DNA from: Prevotellaceae bacterium UBA4301
Lineage (GTDB): Bacteria > Bacteroidota > Bacteroidia > Bacteroidales > Bacteroidaceae
NCBI GenBank assembly: GCA_002395775.1
Contig: DGUV01000001.1
Span: forward strand, 1-21,406
DNA: 21,406 bases
Reading direction: 5' to 3'
The notes beneath the pieces were generated by a model that worked only from the letters and a program-made list of their open reading frames with translations, was not told the DNA's origin and searched no databases. The position numbers were made by a program, and so were the translations under genes. Within the stretch, counting starts at the first letter, position 1. Each line of letters opens with the position of its first letter. This document shows positions 19,861 through 21,406 of the stretch, in pieces.

Positions 19861-21406
19861 ATGAGCATAAGACTGAATAAAGCAACCAAGGAATGTAACG
19901 TGGGACTGCAGACCGCCGTTGAATTCCTGCAAAAGAAGGGCTTTAGCGATGTTGAGGCCAACCCCAACACGCGCATTACCGATGAGCAGTATGAACTGCT
20001 GCTCAAGGAGTTCAGCCCCGACAAAGGCCTGCGCAAGGAAGCCACCGAGATGCAACAGCTGCGCCAGAGTAATAAGGAAAAGGAAAAGGCCAGCAGGCGC
20101 GAGGAGGTGATGGCAGAAACCACTCAGGTGAACGTGACCGGGCCCAAGGTGGTGGGAAAAATCGACTTGAACAAGCCTAAGGCCAAGCCTGCAGAACCCA
20201 AGCCCGAGCCCAAACCTGCCGAACCGCAGCCCGAGGTGAAACCGGCTCCTGTGGAACCGGCCCCGGAGCCCGTGGTCAAGGAGGAGGTGAAGAAGGCCGA
20301 GCCCGTGGCAGAAGAGCCTAAGCCTGTCGTCGAGGCCCCCGTCGAGAATCCTCAGCCCGAGGTGAAAGTTGAGGCTCCTGCCGAGACTCCGCGCTCTAAG
20401 GAGGAGGAAAAGCCTGCTCCCAAACCTGAAAAGCGGAAGAAGGAGAAACCCGCCATTGGCGGTGTTTCGGAGGACGGCGTGTTCCGTCTCAACAAGGAAA
20501 ACATAGCTGCCCCGACGCTGACGGTGAAGGGACACATCGACCTCTCTTCCATGAATCAGAGCACTCGTCCTAAGAAAAAGACTAAGGAGGAGAAGCGCAA
20601 GGAACGTGAGGAGAAGCAGGGCGACAAGAAGAAGCGCGCACGCATTGGACAGCAGCGCGTGGACATCAACGCCGTGGCCAACCAGCAGCAGAACCAGGGC
20701 AACCAGAACCGCAACAAACAACAAAACCAACAGCAGCAACAGCAGGGCCAGGGGAAGAAGAAAAAGAAGAACCAGCCCAAGCAGACCGTGCTGCCGCAGG
20801 AGGTGAGCGACGAAGAGGTGGCCAAGCAGGTACGTGAGACGCTGGCTCGCCTGACCTCAAAGGACAACAAACTGGGCAAGGGAGCCAAGTATCGCCGCGA
20901 GAAGCGCGACGCCATCCGCCAAGGCATGGAGGAGGAACTGGAACAGCAGGCAGCCGAAAGCAAGGTGCTGAAGCTGACCGAGTTTGTCACCGCCAACGAA
21001 CTGGCTACGATGATGAACGTGCCCGTGACACAGATTATCGGAACGTGCATGAGCATCGGCATCATGGTGAGCATCAACCAGCGCATGGATGCCGAGACCA
21101 TCAACCTCATTGCCGAAGAATACGGATTCACCACCGAATATGTCAGTGCCGAGGTCAGTGAGGCCGTGGTCGAGGAGGAGGACAGCGAGGAGGATCTGCA
21201 GCCCCGCGCTCCCATCGTCACCGTCATGGGCCATGTGGACCACGGTAAGACATCGTTGCTCGACTACATCCGTCAGACCAATGTCATCGCGGGTGAGGCC
21301 GGTGGCATCACACAGCACATCGGTGCCTACAACGTGACACTGGATGACGGTCGTCATGTAACCTTCCTCGACACTCCCGGTCACGAGGCCTTCACCGCCA
21401 TGCGTG
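19861..21406 (+). CDS. infB: Translation initiation factor IF-2 (partial, 3' end outside window)
   Basis: The ATG at 19861 opens a frame that stays open to the window edge (515 codons seen); the protein is truncated here by the window, not broken. IF-2 is a GTPase that brings initiator tRNA to the 30S subunit. MSIRLNKATKECNVGLQTAVEFL is the small N-terminal helical domain. A long low-complexity linker follows: a Pro/Glu/Lys-rich part (about 95-210), then an Asn/Gln-rich part with a run of Lys (about 280-305). A conserved IF2N domain comes next (LTEFVTANELATMMNVPVTQ). The G domain begins with GHVDHGKTS (from residue 457), then GGITQHIGAY and DTPGHEAF (504-511). It is the third gene of the rimP-nusA-infB operon. 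Confidence 0.96.
   Translation, partial: MSIRLNKATKECNVGLQTAVEFLQKKGFSDVEANPNTRITDEQYELLLKEFSPDKGLRKEATEMQQLRQSNKEKEKASRREEVMAETTQVNVTGPKVVGKIDLNKPKAKPAEPKPEPKPAEPQPEVKPAPVEPAPEPVVKEEVKKAEPVAEEPKPVVEAPVENPQPEVKVEAPAETPRSKEEEKPAPKPEKRKKEKPAIGGVSEDGVFRLNKENIAAPTLTVKGHIDLSSMNQSTRPKKKTKEEKRKEREEKQGDKKKRARIGQQRVDINAVANQQQNQGNQNRNKQQNQQQQQQGQGKKKKKNQPKQTVLPQEVSDEEVAKQVRETLARLTSKDNKLGKGAKYRREKRDAIRQGMEEELEQQAAESKVLKLTEFVTANELATMMNVPVTQIIGTCMSIGIMVSINQRMDAETINLIAEEYGFTTEYVSAEVSEAVVEEEDSEEDLQPRAPIVTVMGHVDHGKTSLLDYIRQTNVIAGEAGGITQHIGAYNVTLDDGRHVTFLDTPGHEAFTAMR

Noticed and set aside
18556..20739. 727-codon minus-strand ORF antisense to nusA and infB
   Set aside because: It spans two clear plus-strand genes and their spacer and is Leu/His-rich; an artefact of the reverse complement of Glu/Lys/Gln-rich coding DNA.

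Overview
The window looks like a chromosomal segment of a member of the Bacteroidota, most likely a Prevotella-like Bacteroidales. The reasons are a thymidine kinase, HflX, short NusA and long-linker IF2 of the type usual in that group, several promoters of the TTTG / TAnnTTTG form (-33/-7), no clear Shine-Dalgarno sequences, a tRNA gene without encoded CCA, many lipoproteins, and a BACON-like lipoprotein. The genus is an inference; no rRNA or phylogenetic marker was compared.

Layout. 1-300: the 3' end of a large surface protein. 506-2608 (minus): a DUF4163/DUF3298 (RsiV-like) lipoprotein followed by a fucose-isomerase-like protein, in very GC-skewed DNA. 2705-3592 (plus): a divergent AraC-type regulator. 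3602-3791: a bidirectional terminator and tRNA-Lys(UUU), with an 18-nt copy of the tRNA 3' end 117 bp away. 3903-5644 (minus): thymidine kinase and an AI-2E-family transporter. 5798-11062 (plus): a tight five-gene run of rsmI, a coiled-coil lipoprotein, hflX, a radical SAM enzyme and a TrkH potassium transporter. 11078-13327 (minus): a large protein with a RING-like zinc site and a TerD-like domain. 13447-15036 (minus): nadB. 15178-17066 (minus): two paralogous outer-membrane barrel genes flanking a BACON-like lipoprotein; the duplicated unit carries a copy of the nadB promoter region. 17067-18003: a gene-poor stretch holding a truncated gene remnant and a striking exact-22-bp repeat array. 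18004 to the end (plus): rimP-nusA-infB, with infB running off the window.

Most of the window is core housekeeping: translation and transcription (rimP-nusA-infB, rsmI, hflX), nucleotide salvage (tdk) and NAD synthesis (nadB). The accessory material is concentrated in 15.0-18.0 kb. The most unusual items are the seven-unit, 22-bp-phased CCAAT/ATTGG array at 17482-17635 with a switch of orientation in its middle unit, the RING + TerD-like protein, and the duplication that left a second, mutated nadB promoter. I found no complete mobile element, CRISPR array or recognisable defence operon.
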